From assembly GCF_004331415.1 (NCBI RefSeq), contig NZ_SJOP01000003.1, positions 248,001 through 312,000 of the forward strand: a stretch of 64,000 bases of DNA. Direction: 5' to 3'. Below are positions 1-9,079 of this stretch, one piece after another (position 1 is the first letter of the stretch; each line of letters starts with the position of its first letter). Source of the DNA: Kosakonia quasisacchari. GTDB taxonomy: Bacteria; Pseudomonadota; Gammaproteobacteria; Enterobacterales; Enterobacteriaceae. Under the pieces are notes generated by a model, which saw only the letters and a list, made by a program, of their open reading frames with translations, ran no database searches and was not told the DNA's origin. The position numbers were made by a program, and so were the translations under genes.

Positions 1-1
1 A

Positions 2-358
<357 letters not shown>

Positions 359-360
359 CA

Positions 361-711
361 ATGCGAATATTTGTCTACGGCAGTTTACGACGCAAGCAAG
401 GCAACAGCCACTGGATGACCAATGCTCAGTGGCTGGGGGACTTTTGTGTCGAAAATCATCAGCTGTATAGTCTGGGGCACTATCCGGGTGCAGTAGCCGG
501 TGAAGGAAGCGTCAAGGGTGAAGTTTATCGCATCGACGCAGCAACGCTCGGTGAGCTGGACGCTTTGCGCACTGCGGGCGGCGAGTATAAACGCCAGTTG
601 ATCCAGACGCCTTATGGCAGCGCCTGGATGTATGTTTACCAGCGTTCGGTTGAGGGAAAAACCTTGATCGAGAGCGGTAACTGGCTTGACCGCGAGCAGT
701 ACCAGAAATAA
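361..711 (+). CDS. ytfP: YtfP, gamma-glutamylcyclotransferase-fold protein
   Basis: The protein has 116 residues and belongs to the AIG2/GGCT-like family. The N-terminal YGSLR motif (residues 6-10) forms the substrate loop of the family, and the GGE at residues 73-75 supplies the conserved acidic residue (E75) that is catalytic in true gamma-glutamylcyclotransferases. The physiological substrate in enterobacteria is not established. Its ATG lies 2 bp after the tamB stop, which implies translational coupling, and a strong terminator follows at 724-750, so it closes the tam operon. Confidence 0.93.
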   Translation: MRIFVYGSLRRKQGNSHWMTNAQWLGDFCVENHQLYSLGHYPGAVAGEGSVKGEVYRIDAATLGELDALRTAGGEYKRQLIQTPYGSAWMYVYQRSVEGKTLIESGNWLDREQYQK

Positions 712-722
712 TCAGTCCTGGA

Positions 723-751
723 GAACCGCGCCGCTGGCGCGGTTTTTCTTT
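723..751 (+). terminator. Rho-independent terminator after ytfP
   Basis: A GC-rich stem (aaccgcgcc / ggcgcggtt with a 3-nt loop) is followed by a T-rich tract. It ends the tamB-ytfP transcription unit and separates it from the small membrane gene starting at 775. Confidence 0.85.
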
Positions 752-774
752 TTAGCAAAGTAAGGACGAGAAGA

Positions 775-1227
775 ATGTTACGTAAGACAGCCTGGGGGCT
801 TGCCGCAGCGCTGCTGTTGGCAGGCCTTTTTAGTTTTGGCTACCTCACTTATTACCCTTTTCTCCATTTTTTCTGGGGGAGTACCGACCTGATAGCGACC
901 TCCGTTTCCGCCACAATGCTGGCGACGCTGATTAATGGTTTGTTATTTGCTTTTTCGGGCCTGCTGATGCTGGCTTTGATGTTGCGACAAAATGCCCGGC
1001 AGCGTTTTTCAGCGCAGAGGATTGTGGCAAGGAGCCTGGGAATCGCGCTGGGGAATGTGGCCCTGTTTAGCCTGTTTGTTGCGGGACATAAATTCCTGCT
1101 GGCGCCGCAAATACCGCAAGGCGTTAGCGTGGATATCACCCACGACTATTTCCTCCCGGAATGGGTGCTGAGCACAGTTATTGTGTTGATGCTTTCTGCC
1201 TGGCGGCATAAAGCCCGTCCAGCGTAA
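775..1227 (+). CDS. Small inner-membrane protein of unknown function
   Basis: The 150-residue product is strongly hydrophobic, with four likely membrane segments at roughly residues 8-30, 42-70, 87-107 and 130-144. A charged RQNARQR stretch sits between the second and third segments and a short basic tail (WRHKARPA) ends the protein. A good ribosome site (AAGGA, 8 nt spacing) supports the ATG at 775. I do not recognise the family and see no catalytic motif. It lies between the ytfP terminator and the convergent ppa gene, so it is probably transcribed alone. It is not part of the E. coli K-12 gene order as I know it. Confidence 0.75.
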   Translation: MLRKTAWGLAAALLLAGLFSFGYLTYYPFLHFFWGSTDLIATSVSATMLATLINGLLFAFSGLLMLALMLRQNARQRFSAQRIVARSLGIALGNVALFSLFVAGHKFLLAPQIPQGVSVDITHDYFLPEWVLSTVIVLMLSAWRHKARPA

Positions 1228-1323
1228 GAGTTTGCCAAAGCGCGCTCCGCTTATCCCATTTCAGCCATTTTGTCGCCAGGATCAGGCAGCGCGGTCATTA
1301 AGCCGACAGCCCATAAAGCCAGG

Positions 1324-1363
1324 GCGAAAAAAAGCCCTGGCCGCATAACGCATACCAGGGCTT
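1324..1363 (-). terminator. Terminator of ppa
   Basis: Read on the minus strand, an 8-bp stem (agccctgg / ccagggct) is followed by a run of seven T. A second copy of the arm just beyond (ccagggc, 1319-1325 on the plus strand) could form an alternative hairpin for transcripts arriving from the left. Confidence 0.85.
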
Positions 1364-1380
1364 TTTTCAGATAAAGCGGA

Positions 1381-1911
1381 TTATTTCTTCGCTGCGCGCT
1401 CGAAAGAGGCAATGATTTCTGCTTTAGCCGCTTCAGCGTTGTCCCAGCCGTCCACTTTCACCCATTTGCCTTTTTCGAGATCTTTGTAGTGCTCGAAGAA
1501 GTGCGTGATCTGTGCTTTCAGCAGTTCCGGCAGGTCGTTCACATCTTTAATGTGATCGTACTCTTTGCTCAGTTTGGTGTGCGGAACGGCAACCAGTTTG
1601 GCATCTTCGCCAGACTCGTCGGTCATTTTCAGCACGCCAACCGGGCGGCAGCGGATCACAGAGCCTGGCTCCAGCGGGTACGGCGTCGGCACCAGCACAT
1701 CTACCGGGTCACCATCCAGCGAAAGGGTGTGGTTGATATAACCGTAGTTGCACGGATAGAACATCGCGGTGGACATGAAACGGTCAACGAACAGCGCGCC
1801 GCTTTCTTTGTCGACTTCGTATTTGATCGGGTCAGCGTTAGCCGGAATTTCGATAACAACATAGATATCTTCTGGCAGATCTTTACCCGCCGGGACGTTC
1901 AGTAAGCTCAT
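1381..1911 (-). CDS. ppa: Inorganic pyrophosphatase
   Basis: This is the cytoplasmic family I pyrophosphatase, which hydrolyses PPi to two phosphates and pulls biosynthetic reactions forward. The 176-residue length is the usual one. The metal and active-site signature DGDPVDV is at residues 66-72, and D103 in SGED matches the further metal-binding aspartate. The start ([10 protein letters not shown]) is chosen at 1911 by family alignment and by an AAAGGA ribosome site; the frame is open for 75 more codons upstream but that part looks non-coding. It is monocistronic and convergent with the gene at 775-1227. Confidence 0.98.
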   Translation of the reverse strand: MSLLNVPAGKDLPEDIYVVIEIPANADPIKYEVDKESGALFVDRFMSTAMFYPCNYGYINHTLSLDGDPVDVLVPTPYPLEPGSVIRCRPVGVLKMTDESGEDAKLVAVPHTKLSKEYDHIKDVNDLPELLKAQITHFFEHYKDLEKGKWVKVDGWDNAEAAKAEIIASFERAAKK

Positions 1912-2310
1912 GTTTGTTTCCTTTAAAATGTGTGGCAAACAAGTGCCGGGTATTATAGCCAACTGGCGGTGAATGTCTTGGGCTGTTTTAACGTGCTCAC
2001 ACATTTTCAGACGCTTACTGACACTTATTTTTGACAGTTTTATCCATAACCATAGCAGCATAATCAATAATTTTATGTAACCGATTACAGCGAAACTCCG
2101 TTCACGTTGTCCTGCAGTTAATTTCTGCAATTTCAATGGATAAAAGAGGTGAATTAAAACGGCGCTTTTCGCGCGCCAGATCGCAACTGGTCATCAACAA
2201 TTCATTCACTTTTCCGATTTGTGATGTAACGCATTCTGTTACATCCTCGATTGTCTATAGTTTTCCCGCAGGCGAAGTTGTAGCCAACAATAACCCTCGA
2301 GGATGCTCTT
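1912..2310. other. Divergent ppa / ytfQ intergenic region
   Basis: These 399 bp separate the divergent ppa and ytfQ starts and contain no convincing gene. The ytfQ side holds an inverted repeat (2223-2245) immediately before a TATAGT box (2256-2261). The ppa side is AT-rich and presumably contains the strong ppa promoter, which I could not fix with certainty. Confidence 0.7.
2223..2245. promoter_or_regulatory. Inverted repeat, candidate operator upstream of ytfQ
   Basis: Perfect 8-bp arms, gatgtaac and gttacatc, are separated by 7 bp and end 11 bp before a TATAGT -10 candidate (2256-2261). The position overlapping the -35 region fits a repressor site for the sugar ABC operon. The binding protein is not identifiable from the sequence; a LacI/GalR-type regulator is one possibility. 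Confidence 0.5.
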
Positions 2311-3267
2311 ATGTGGAAGCGCTTACTTCTTGTCACAGCAGTTTCGGCAGCCATGTCGTCTATGGCGATGGCCGCCCCGTTAACCGTAGGATTTTCGCAG
2401 GTCGGATCTGAATCCGGCTGGCGAGCCGCTGAAACCAACGTCGCGAAAAGCGAAGCCAGCAAGCGTGGCATTACGCTGAAAATTGCTGACGGTCAGCAGA
2501 AACAGGAAAACCAACTCAAAGCGGTACGTTCCTTCATCGCTCAGGGCGTTGACGCTATCTTTATCGCGCCGGTGGTGGCGACAGGCTGGGAGCCCGTGCT
2601 GAAAGAAGCCAAAGACGCCAAAATCCCGGTGTTCTTGCTCGACCGCTCCATCGATGTCAAAGACAAGTCGCTTTATATGACTACCGTCACCGCCGACAAC
2701 ATCCTTGAAGGTAAGTTGATTGGCGAATGGCTGGTGAAAACCGTTGCGGGCAAACCGTGTAACGTCGTTGAGCTGCAAGGCACTGTGGGTGCGAGCGTGG
2801 CTATCGATCGTAAAAAAGGGTTTGCCGAAGCCATTTCGAAAGCCTCTAACATCAAAATCATCCGTTCTCAGTCTGGTGACTTTACCCGCAGTAAAGGTAA
2901 AGAGGTGATGGAGAGTTTCATCAAGGCGGAAAACAACGGCAAAAATATTTGCATGGTTTACGCCCACAACGATGACATGGTGATCGGTGCGATTCAGGCG
3001 ATCAAAGAAGCGGGCCTGAAACCGGGCAAAGACATTTTGACCGGCTCTATCGACGGCGTGCCGGATATCTACAAAGCGATGATCGATGGCGAAGCAAACG
3101 CCAGCGTCGAGCTGACACCAAACATGGCTGGCCCGGCGTTCGACGCGCTGGAGAAATTCAAAAAAGACGGCACCCTGCCGCCGAAGTTGACCATTACCAA
3201 ATCGACACTCTATCTGCCGGATACGGCGAAAGAGGAGTTAGAGAAAAAGAAAAACATGGGTTACTGA
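2311..3267 (+). CDS. ytfQ: Galactofuranose ABC transporter, periplasmic binding protein
   Basis: The 318-residue length equals that of E. coli YtfQ. A Sec signal peptide (cleavage likely after AMA, residue 21) precedes a periplasmic-binding-protein type 1 fold starting TVGFSQVGSESGW. E. coli YtfQ binds galactofuranose and galactopyranose and delivers them to the YtfR/YtfT/YjfF importer. It is the first gene of the operon, and a stable hairpin (3278-3300) separates it from ytfR, a common arrangement that raises binding-protein expression above that of the membrane complex. Confidence 0.97.
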   Translation: MWKRLLLVTAVSAAMSSMAMAAPLTVGFSQVGSESGWRAAETNVAKSEASKRGITLKIADGQQKQENQLKAVRSFIAQGVDAIFIAPVVATGWEPVLKEAKDAKIPVFLLDRSIDVKDKSLYMTTVTADNILEGKLIGEWLVKTVAGKPCNVVELQGTVGASVAIDRKKGFAEAISKASNIKIIRSQSGDFTRSKGKEVMESFIKAENNGKNICMVYAHNDDMVIGAIQAIKEAGLKPGKDILTGSIDGVPDIYKAMIDGEANASVELTPNMAGPAFDALEKFKKDGTLPPKLTITKSTLYLPDTAKEELEKKKNMGY

Positions 3268-3277
3268 GTCGCAAAAA

Positions 3278-3300
3278 CCCTCTCCCCGGCGGGGAGAGGG
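3278..3300. repeat. Intercistronic palindrome between ytfQ and ytfR
   Basis: A perfect hairpin with arms ccctctcccc and ggggagaggg around a short centre and no T-run. Very similar palindromes occur at 13282-13301, and a related one at 24003-24025, so this looks like a small dispersed repeat acting as an mRNA-stabilising stem rather than a terminator. Confidence 0.7.
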
Positions 3301-3321
3301 TAAATGTGTAAGGGGTCAACA

Positions 3322-4824
3322 ATGAACGCGGAAGCACACCAGGAAATCCTGCGTACCGAAGGCTTAAGTAAATTCTTTCCCGGCGTAAAAGCGCTCGATA
3401 ACGTGGATTTCAGCCTGCGCCGCGGCGAAATCATGGCCCTGCTCGGGGAGAACGGCGCGGGGAAATCGACGCTAATCAAAGCGTTAACCGGCGTTTACCA
3501 CGCCGATAAAGGCGCCATCTGGCTGGAAGGCCAGCAAATCAATCCGAAAAATACTGCCCATGCGCAACAACTCGGCATCGGGACGGTGTACCAGGAAGTC
3601 AACCTGCTGCCGAATATGTCGGTGGCAGATAACCTATTTATTGGCCGCGAACCCCGACGTTTTGGTTTATTGCGTCGTAAAGAGATGGAAACGCGAGCGG
3701 CTGAACTGATGGAATCCTACGGTTTCTCGCTGGATGTGCGCGAGCCGCTCAACCGCTATTCGGTGGCAATGCAGCAGATTGTGGCAATTTGCCGCGCCAT
3801 CGATCTCTCCGCCAAAGTGTTGATCCTTGATGAACCCACCGCCAGCCTCGATACCCAGGAAGTGGAGATGCTGTTTACCCTGATGCGCCAGTTGCGCGAT
3901 CAGGGCGTCAGCCTGATCTTCGTCACCCACTTTCTGGATCAAGTGTATGACGTTAGCGACCGTATCACCGTGCTGCGCAACGGCGGATTTGTGGGTTGCA
4001 AACCTACCAGCGAGTTGCCGCAAATCGAGCTGATCAAAATGATGTTGGGCCGTGAGCTGGAAAGCAACGCGCTGCAACGCGCCGGGCGCACGCTGCTGAG
4101 TGAAAAACCGGTGGCGGCGTTCAATGGTTACGGCAAAAAAGGGGTGATCGCCCCGTTCGATCTGGAAGTGCGCCCCGGTGAAATTGTCGGTCTGGCTGGC
4201 TTGTTAGGTTCGGGGCGCACCGAAACCGCTGAAGTGATTTTTGGCATCAAACCTGCCGACAGCGGCAGCGCGACCATCAAAGGCAAGCAGCAATCTTTGC
4301 GTTCTCCGCACCAGGCTTCGTGTCTGGGCATCGGTTTTTGCCCGGAAGACCGGAAAACCGACGGCATTATTGCCGCCGCGTCGGTGCGGGAAAACATTGT
4401 GCTGGCGTTGCAGGCGCAGCGCGGCTGGCTACGGCCAATCCCGCGCAAAGAGCAGAACGCCATTGCTGAGCGCTTTATTCGCCAGCTTGGCATCCGCACA
4501 CCGAGCGCCGAGCAGCCGATTGAGTTTCTTTCCGGCGGCAACCAACAGAAAGTATTGCTTTCGCGCTGGTTGCTGACGCGCCCGCAATTCCTGATCCTCG
4601 ATGAGCCGACGCGCGGTATCGATGTGGGCGCGCATGCGGAGATCATTCGCCTGATAGAAACCCTCTGTGCCGATGGCCTTGCATTGCTGGTTATCTCCTC
4701 CGAGCTGGAAGAGTTAGTTGGCTATGCGGATCGGGTGATTATCATGCGCGATCGTAAACAGGTGGCGGAGATCCCGCTCGCTGAGTTGTCCGTTCCGGCG
4801 ATCATGAATGCCATTGCGGCGTAA
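3322..4824 (+). CDS. ytfR: Galactofuranose ABC transporter, ATP-binding subunit
   Basis: This duplicated ABC ATPase energises sugar import through YtfT/YjfF. Walker A of the first half is GENGAGKST (residues 42-50) and its Walker B is LILDEPTASLD near residue 165. The second half carries the signature LSGGNQQK near residue 400, followed by LILDEPTRGIDVGA. As is usual for sugar importers, the first-half signature (SVAMQQIV) is degenerate. The start at 3322 (MNAEAHQE, 500 residues) is preferred to 3304 because the family begins there and AAGGGG precedes it. Confidence 0.97.
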   Translation: MNAEAHQEILRTEGLSKFFPGVKALDNVDFSLRRGEIMALLGENGAGKSTLIKALTGVYHADKGAIWLEGQQINPKNTAHAQQLGIGTVYQEVNLLPNMSVADNLFIGREPRRFGLLRRKEMETRAAELMESYGFSLDVREPLNRYSVAMQQIVAICRAIDLSAKVLILDEPTASLDTQEVEMLFTLMRQLRDQGVSLIFVTHFLDQVYDVSDRITVLRNGGFVGCKPTSELPQIELIKMMLGRELESNALQRAGRTLLSEKPVAAFNGYGKKGVIAPFDLEVRPGEIVGLAGLLGSGRTETAEVIFGIKPADSGSATIKGKQQSLRSPHQASCLGIGFCPEDRKTDGIIAAASVRENIVLALQAQRGWLRPIPRKEQNAIAERFIRQLGIRTPSAEQPIEFLSGGNQQKVLLSRWLLTRPQFLILDEPTRGIDVGAHAEIIRLIETLCADGLALLVISSELEELVGYADRVIIMRDRKQVAEIPLAELSVPAIMNAIAA

Positions 4825-4837
4825 GGAGTAAAGTGTG

Positions 4838-5860
4838 ATGCCTCAATCACTTGGCCAAACGACGCCGCCAAAGCGCCGTTTTAACTGGCCGACCGGAACG
4901 CCGCAGCTGATTGCTCTGCTGCTGGTGTTGGTGGTGGATAGCCTGGTCGCGCCGCATTTTTATCAGGTGGTGTTACAGGATGGTCGCCTGTTCGGCAGCC
5001 CGATAGACATTCTTAACCGCGCTGCGCCGGTGGCGCTGCTGGCGATTGGTATGACGCTGGTGATTGCCACTGGCGGTATCGATCTGTCGGTCGGCGCGGT
5101 GATGGCAATTGCCGGGGCGACGGCCGCGTCGTTAACGGTCGCCGGGCACAGCCTGACGGTAGTGCTGCTGGCGGCGCTTGGTACCGGCGTGCTGGCCGGG
5201 TTGTGGAACGGTATTCTGGTGGCGATTTTGAAGATCCAACCGTTTGTCGCCACGCTGATTTTGATGGTCGCCGGGCGCGGTGTCGCGCAGTTGATCACCT
5301 CCGGGCAGATTGTCACCTTTAACGCCCCGTCGCTGGCATGGCTGGGCAGCGGTTCGCTGCTGCTGTTTCCGACACCGGTGATTATCGCACTGGTGACGCT
5401 GGTGTTGTTCTGGCTGTTCACCCGCAAAACCGCCCTCGGTATGTTTATTGAAGCGGTGGGCATCAACATTCGTGCGGCGAAAAACGCCGGCGTGAATACG
5501 CGCGTAGTGGTGATGCTGGCTTATGTGCTGAGCGGTGTTTGCGCGGCGATAGCCGGGGTGATTGTCGCGGCGGACATTCGCGGGGCGGATGCCAACAACG
5601 CCGGGCTGTGGCTTGAACTGGACGCGATTCTGGCGGTGGTTATCGGTGGCGGTTCGCTGATGGGCGGGCGCTTTAACCTTGTGCTGTCGGTGGTGGGCGC
5701 GCTGATTATTCAGGGTATGAACACAGGTATTTTGCTCTCCGGTTTCCAGCCGGAACTCAACCAGGTGGTGAAAGCGGTGGTGGTGATGTGCGTACTGATT
5801 GTTCAGTCGCCGCGCTTTATCGCGCTGATTAAAGGAGTACGCGGTCATGATAAAACGTAA
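4838..5860 (+). CDS. ytfT: Galactofuranose ABC transporter, permease YtfT
   Basis: A 340-residue RbsC-type permease with about eight to ten hydrophobic segments and the family motif ATGGIDLSVGAVMAIAG after the third segment. It pairs with YjfF to form the membrane channel. The ATG at 4838 is preferred over the GTG one codon earlier, with AAGGAG at 4823-4828. Its 3' end overlaps yjfF by 14 bp, indicating coupled translation. Confidence 0.96.
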   Translation: MPQSLGQTTPPKRRFNWPTGTPQLIALLLVLVVDSLVAPHFYQVVLQDGRLFGSPIDILNRAAPVALLAIGMTLVIATGGIDLSVGAVMAIAGATAASLTVAGHSLTVVLLAALGTGVLAGLWNGILVAILKIQPFVATLILMVAGRGVAQLITSGQIVTFNAPSLAWLGSGSLLLFPTPVIIALVTLVLFWLFTRKTALGMFIEAVGINIRAAKNAGVNTRVVVMLAYVLSGVCAAIAGVIVAADIRGADANNAGLWLELDAILAVVIGGGSLMGGRFNLVLSVVGALIIQGMNTGILLSGFQPELNQVVKAVVVMCVLIVQSPRFIALIKGVRGHDKT

Positions 5861-6848
5861 TTTACCGCTGATGATAACGCTGGGCGTGTTTGTGCTCGGC
5901 TATCTCTACTGCCTGACGCAGTTCCCCGGTTTTGCGTCGACGCGAGTGATTTGTAACATCCTGACGGATAATGCCTTTCTGGGGATTATCGCCGTCGGTA
6001 TGACCTTTGTGATCCTCTCCGGCGGCATTGATTTATCCGTCGGCTCGGTAATCGCCTTCACTGGGGTTTTTCTGGCGAAAGCCATTGGCGACTGGGGTAT
6101 CTCGCCGCTGCTGGCGTTCCCGTTGATTTTGCTGATGGGCACCGCGTTTGGCGCGTTTATGGGGCTTTTGATCGACGCGTTAAAAATCCCGGCGTTTATC
6201 ATTACCCTGGCAGGAATGTTTTTCCTGCGCGGCGTCAGCTACCTGCTGTCGGAAGAGTCGATTCCGATTAATCACCCCATTTATGATTCGCTCTCGAGCC
6301 TGGCGTGGATGATCCCCGGCGGCGGGCGTTTGAGCGCGATGGGGCTGCTGATGCTATTCGTGGTGGTGATCGGTATTTTCCTCGCGCACCGCACTCGCTT
6401 TGGCAACGAAGTTTACGCCATTGGCGGTAATGCCACTTCCGCGAATCTGATGGGTATCTCAACGCGTAGCACCACTATTCGTATCTATATGCTTTCCACT
6501 GGGCTTGCGACGCTGGCGGGGATTGTCTTCTCCATTTACACCCAGGCGGGTTACGCGCTGGCGGGCGTTGGGGTGGAACTGGATGCCATCGCCTCGGTGG
6601 TGATTGGCGGTACATTGCTTAGCGGCGGTGTCGGCACGGTGCTCGGCACGCTGTTTGGTGTGGGTATTCAGGGGCTTATTCAGACCTATATTAACTTCGA
6701 TGGAACGCTCAGCTCCTGGTGGACAAAGATTGCCATCGGCATTCTGTTGTTTATTTTTATCGCGTTGCAACGTGGCTTAATCGTACTGTGGGAGAACCGC
6801 CAAAACTCACCTGTTACGCGCGTTAGCACAACGGTAACAAAGCAATAA
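5847..6848 (+). CDS. yjfF: Galactofuranose ABC transporter, permease YjfF
   Basis: A 333-residue RbsC-family permease with the motif SGGIDLSVGSVIAF, the second membrane subunit of the YtfQRT-YjfF importer. AAAGGAG inside the end of ytfT serves as its ribosome site. It is the last gene of the operon; no clear intrinsic terminator separates it from the chemoreceptor promoter 25 bp downstream. Confidence 0.96.
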   Translation: MIKRNLPLMITLGVFVLGYLYCLTQFPGFASTRVICNILTDNAFLGIIAVGMTFVILSGGIDLSVGSVIAFTGVFLAKAIGDWGISPLLAFPLILLMGTAFGAFMGLLIDALKIPAFIITLAGMFFLRGVSYLLSEESIPINHPIYDSLSSLAWMIPGGGRLSAMGLLMLFVVVIGIFLAHRTRFGNEVYAIGGNATSANLMGISTRSTTIRIYMLSTGLATLAGIVFSIYTQAGYALAGVGVELDAIASVVIGGTLLSGGVGTVLGTLFGVGIQGLIQTYINFDGTLSSWWTKIAIGILLFIFIALQRGLIVLWENRQNSPVTRVSTTVTKQ

Positions 6849-6872
6849 CATATTGAAATGACTATTTTTCCC

Positions 6873-6899
6873 TAAAGTAATTCCGGTAGCGGTCGATAA
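6873..6899 (+). promoter_or_regulatory. Sigma-28 (FliA) promoter of the chemoreceptor gene
   Basis: TAAAGTAA and GTCGATAA are separated by exactly 11 bp, a near-perfect match to the flagellar class 3 consensus TAAAGTTT-N11-GCCGATAA. It ends 56 bp before the ATG of the methyl-accepting protein, so that gene should be expressed together with the flagellar and chemotaxis regulon. Confidence 0.9.
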
Positions 6900-6955
6900 C
6901 TGACGAATCGGCTTAATTTACGCCAAAAAGTATCGCTGCTACCGGGATTCACATC

Positions 6956-8521
6956 ATGCTTAAAACGCTTTCGATCCGTACTGGTTTACTTTCTTTACTG
7001 GCTGTTATGACGCTTCTCCTGCTGCTCGTCAGTGGCATCGGAGTTTATGCACTTAATAAAAGTTCCTCATCGTTGGAGCGAATTAGCCAACTTCAGGGCG
7101 AAAAGATGGCGCGCCTGAGTGAAGGCTACACGCTGATTCTGCGCGCGCGTAATGAAGCGGGCCAGGCCGTTCGCATGATGGAAGTCGGTTTGCTGGATGA
7201 TGCAGCTAAATCGGTGAAAATGATCAATGGCGAAATTGAACACGGTGAGCAATCGCTTGCTGGTGTCATCAACGCAGGTGTCGATGACGAGCAAGGGTCT
7301 GCGCTGCTGGCGGCGTTGGCGAAAAGCTACGGCGACTATGTCAATCAGGGCATTAAACCGATGCAGGATGCGCTAAACCAACAGAGTGCAGATGCCTACT
7401 ACGACCTGCTGGAAAACAAACTGATCCCTATCTCCCGCCAGTTCGACAACGACATGCAGGCATTCCAGAAATGGAGCGAAGTGCGCGGCAAAGCGGAAGT
7501 GAGCGCCGTTCAGAGCAGTAAAAACGGCGTTATGCTGCTGATTCTGGTGGTGGCATTGCTGGTGGCCGGGATCATTGTGTTGGCCTGGCTGGCGCTGCGC
7601 CATTTGCTGCTGAAGCCGCTGGATACCTCTATTCAGCAACTGGAACAGGTGGCGGCAGGGGATTTGACCTACCTGAAAACCGACGTCAGTAGCAAAGAAT
7701 TTAATCGGCTGAATGCGGCCATCGAAGAGATGCGTCAGTCACTGGTGGGTTCGGTCACCCGCGTGCGCGATGCCAGTTCACAAATTGATACCGGCAGTCG
7801 TGAGTTAGCGGCGGGCAACGTCGATTTGTCGCAGCGTACGGAATCTACCGCCACATCGCTGGAGCAAACCGCGGCCAGCATGGAGCAGATCACCGCCACG
7901 GTGAAACTCAATGCCGACAACGCCGAGCAGGCGCACAAACTGGCGAAGACCGTTTCCGATACCGCCGATCGCGGCAGCGAAATGGTCTGCTATGTTATTG
8001 AAAAAATGCGCGATATCTCTACCAGTTCCGATCGTATCGCCGACATTCTTAGCGTAATTGACGCCATTGCTTTCCAGACCAATATCCTGGCACTGAACGC
8101 CGCCGTTGAAGCCGCCCGCGCGGGTGAACAAGGGCGCGGTTTTGCGGTGGTTGCTGGCGAAGTGCGTAACCTTGCCAGCCGCAGCGCCGAGTCAGCGAAA
8201 GAGATTCGGACGCTTATCAGCAGCTCTCAAGCGCAGGTTTCTGAAGGCAGCGATCTGGCGATGCAGGCCGGTGAAACGATGGACGAAATCGCCGAAGAAG
8301 TGTTGCGAATGACCAAACTCATGCGCGAAATCGCCAATGCATCGCAGGAGCAGAGCCGCGGTATTGAGCAGGTGAATATCGCCGTTAGCCAGATGGATGA
8401 AACCGCGCAGCAAAACGCGGCGCTGGTGCAGCAATCTTCTGCAGCGACCCGTTCGCTGGAAGAGCAGTCGCGCGAGCTGTTGCAGGCAATGGCTTCATTC
8501 CGTTTACAGGCACAGGGATAA
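6956..8521 (+). CDS. Methyl-accepting chemotaxis protein
   Basis: The 521-residue receptor has the Tar/Tsr layout: membrane segment one (about 10-30), a periplasmic four-helix ligand domain of about 155 residues, membrane segment two (about 190-213), a HAMP domain, then the cytoplasmic coiled coil. The hairpin tip [20 protein letters not shown] (about residues 366-390) is the highly conserved CheA/CheW contact. The C-terminus ends RLQAQG and lacks the NWETF-type CheR tether of Tar and Tsr, so it probably depends on other receptors for efficient adaptation. The ligand is not predictable. The sigma-28 promoter upstream confirms flagellar control, and the DUF2569 gene follows after 14 bp. Confidence 0.95.
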   Translation: MLKTLSIRTGLLSLLAVMTLLLLLVSGIGVYALNKSSSSLERISQLQGEKMARLSEGYTLILRARNEAGQAVRMMEVGLLDDAAKSVKMINGEIEHGEQSLAGVINAGVDDEQGSALLAALAKSYGDYVNQGIKPMQDALNQQSADAYYDLLENKLIPISRQFDNDMQAFQKWSEVRGKAEVSAVQSSKNGVMLLILVVALLVAGIIVLAWLALRHLLLKPLDTSIQQLEQVAAGDLTYLKTDVSSKEFNRLNAAIEEMRQSLVGSVTRVRDASSQIDTGSRELAAGNVDLSQRTESTATSLEQTAASMEQITATVKLNADNAEQAHKLAKTVSDTADRGSEMVCYVIEKMRDISTSSDRIADILSVIDAIAFQTNILALNAAVEAARAGEQGRGFAVVAGEVRNLASRSAESAKEIRTLISSSQAQVSEGSDLAMQAGETMDEIAEEVLRMTKLMREIANASQEQSRGIEQVNIAVSQMDETAQQNAALVQQSSAATRSLEEQSRELLQAMASFRLQAQG

Positions 8522-8535
8522 CAAAAGGCAACAAC

Positions 8536-9033
8536 ATGGGAACGTGTATTCAATGCGATAAGGACGCGCTGAAAGAGAGTGATTTCTGCGCGGAGTGCGA
8601 GGCGCGCGAGTTTAAAAAAATTCGCGGCTGGCTGTTTGTGCCGGCGATCTCGCTGGTGCTCTCTCTGCTGACGATTGTTGTGTCAATCAACACGACCGTC
8701 CAGGAACTGATGGAGAACGACGGCGCGTTCGTCGCAGGGCAGAAAGGGCTGCTTATTTTCGAACTGGTTTTCTTTGTGGCGATGTTTGCCTACACATTGT
8801 TCGTTTCGAGCCTGTTCTTTCGAAAAAAGCGTCAGCTTCCGCGTTGTTACATCGGTTTTCTGCTGCTTTGGCTTGCGTTTTACGGGATGGATTTAGTGCT
8901 GGCACATCAGTTTATGGATCTGCCTTACGTCTACGATAACGTTAAGCCGTTGCTGCGTAATGCCGTAAGCGCGGCGATTTGGATCCCCTATTTCCTGGTA
9001 TCCGTGCGCGTAAAACGCACGTTCGTTCGCTAA
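8536..9033 (+). CDS. DUF2569-type membrane protein with N-terminal zinc-ribbon-like cysteines
   Basis: The 165-residue protein opens with two CxxC pairs (C4, C7 and C18, C21), which look like a small zinc ribbon, followed by four hydrophobic segments in the pattern of DUF2569 proteins (GWLFVPAISLVLSLLTI is the first). It lies 14 bp after the chemoreceptor gene and before a shared terminator, so it is probably cotranscribed from the sigma-28 promoter. Function is unknown; the link to chemotaxis is only positional. Confidence 0.8.
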   Translation: MGTCIQCDKDALKESDFCAECEAREFKKIRGWLFVPAISLVLSLLTIVVSINTTVQELMENDGAFVAGQKGLLIFELVFFVAMFAYTLFVSSLFFRKKRQLPRCYIGFLLLWLAFYGMDLVLAHQFMDLPYVYDNVKPLLRNAVSAAIWIPYFLVSVRVKRTFVR

Positions 9034-9064
9034 AAAAAAGCGCCACGATTGTGGCGCTTTTCTC
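9032..9064. terminator. Bidirectional terminator between the DUF2569 gene and fbp
   Basis: An 8-bp stem (agcgccac / gtggcgct, tetraloop gatt) is flanked by an A-run on the left and a T-run on the right, so it works for the rightward operon and the leftward fbp gene. Confidence 0.9.
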
Positions 9065-9079
9065 ATTTTCCTCGGCCGA

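Noticed and set aside
2136..2411. Short plus-strand frame before and into ytfQ
   Set aside because: It overlaps the ytfQ promoter region and signal peptide in another frame and has no coding character.
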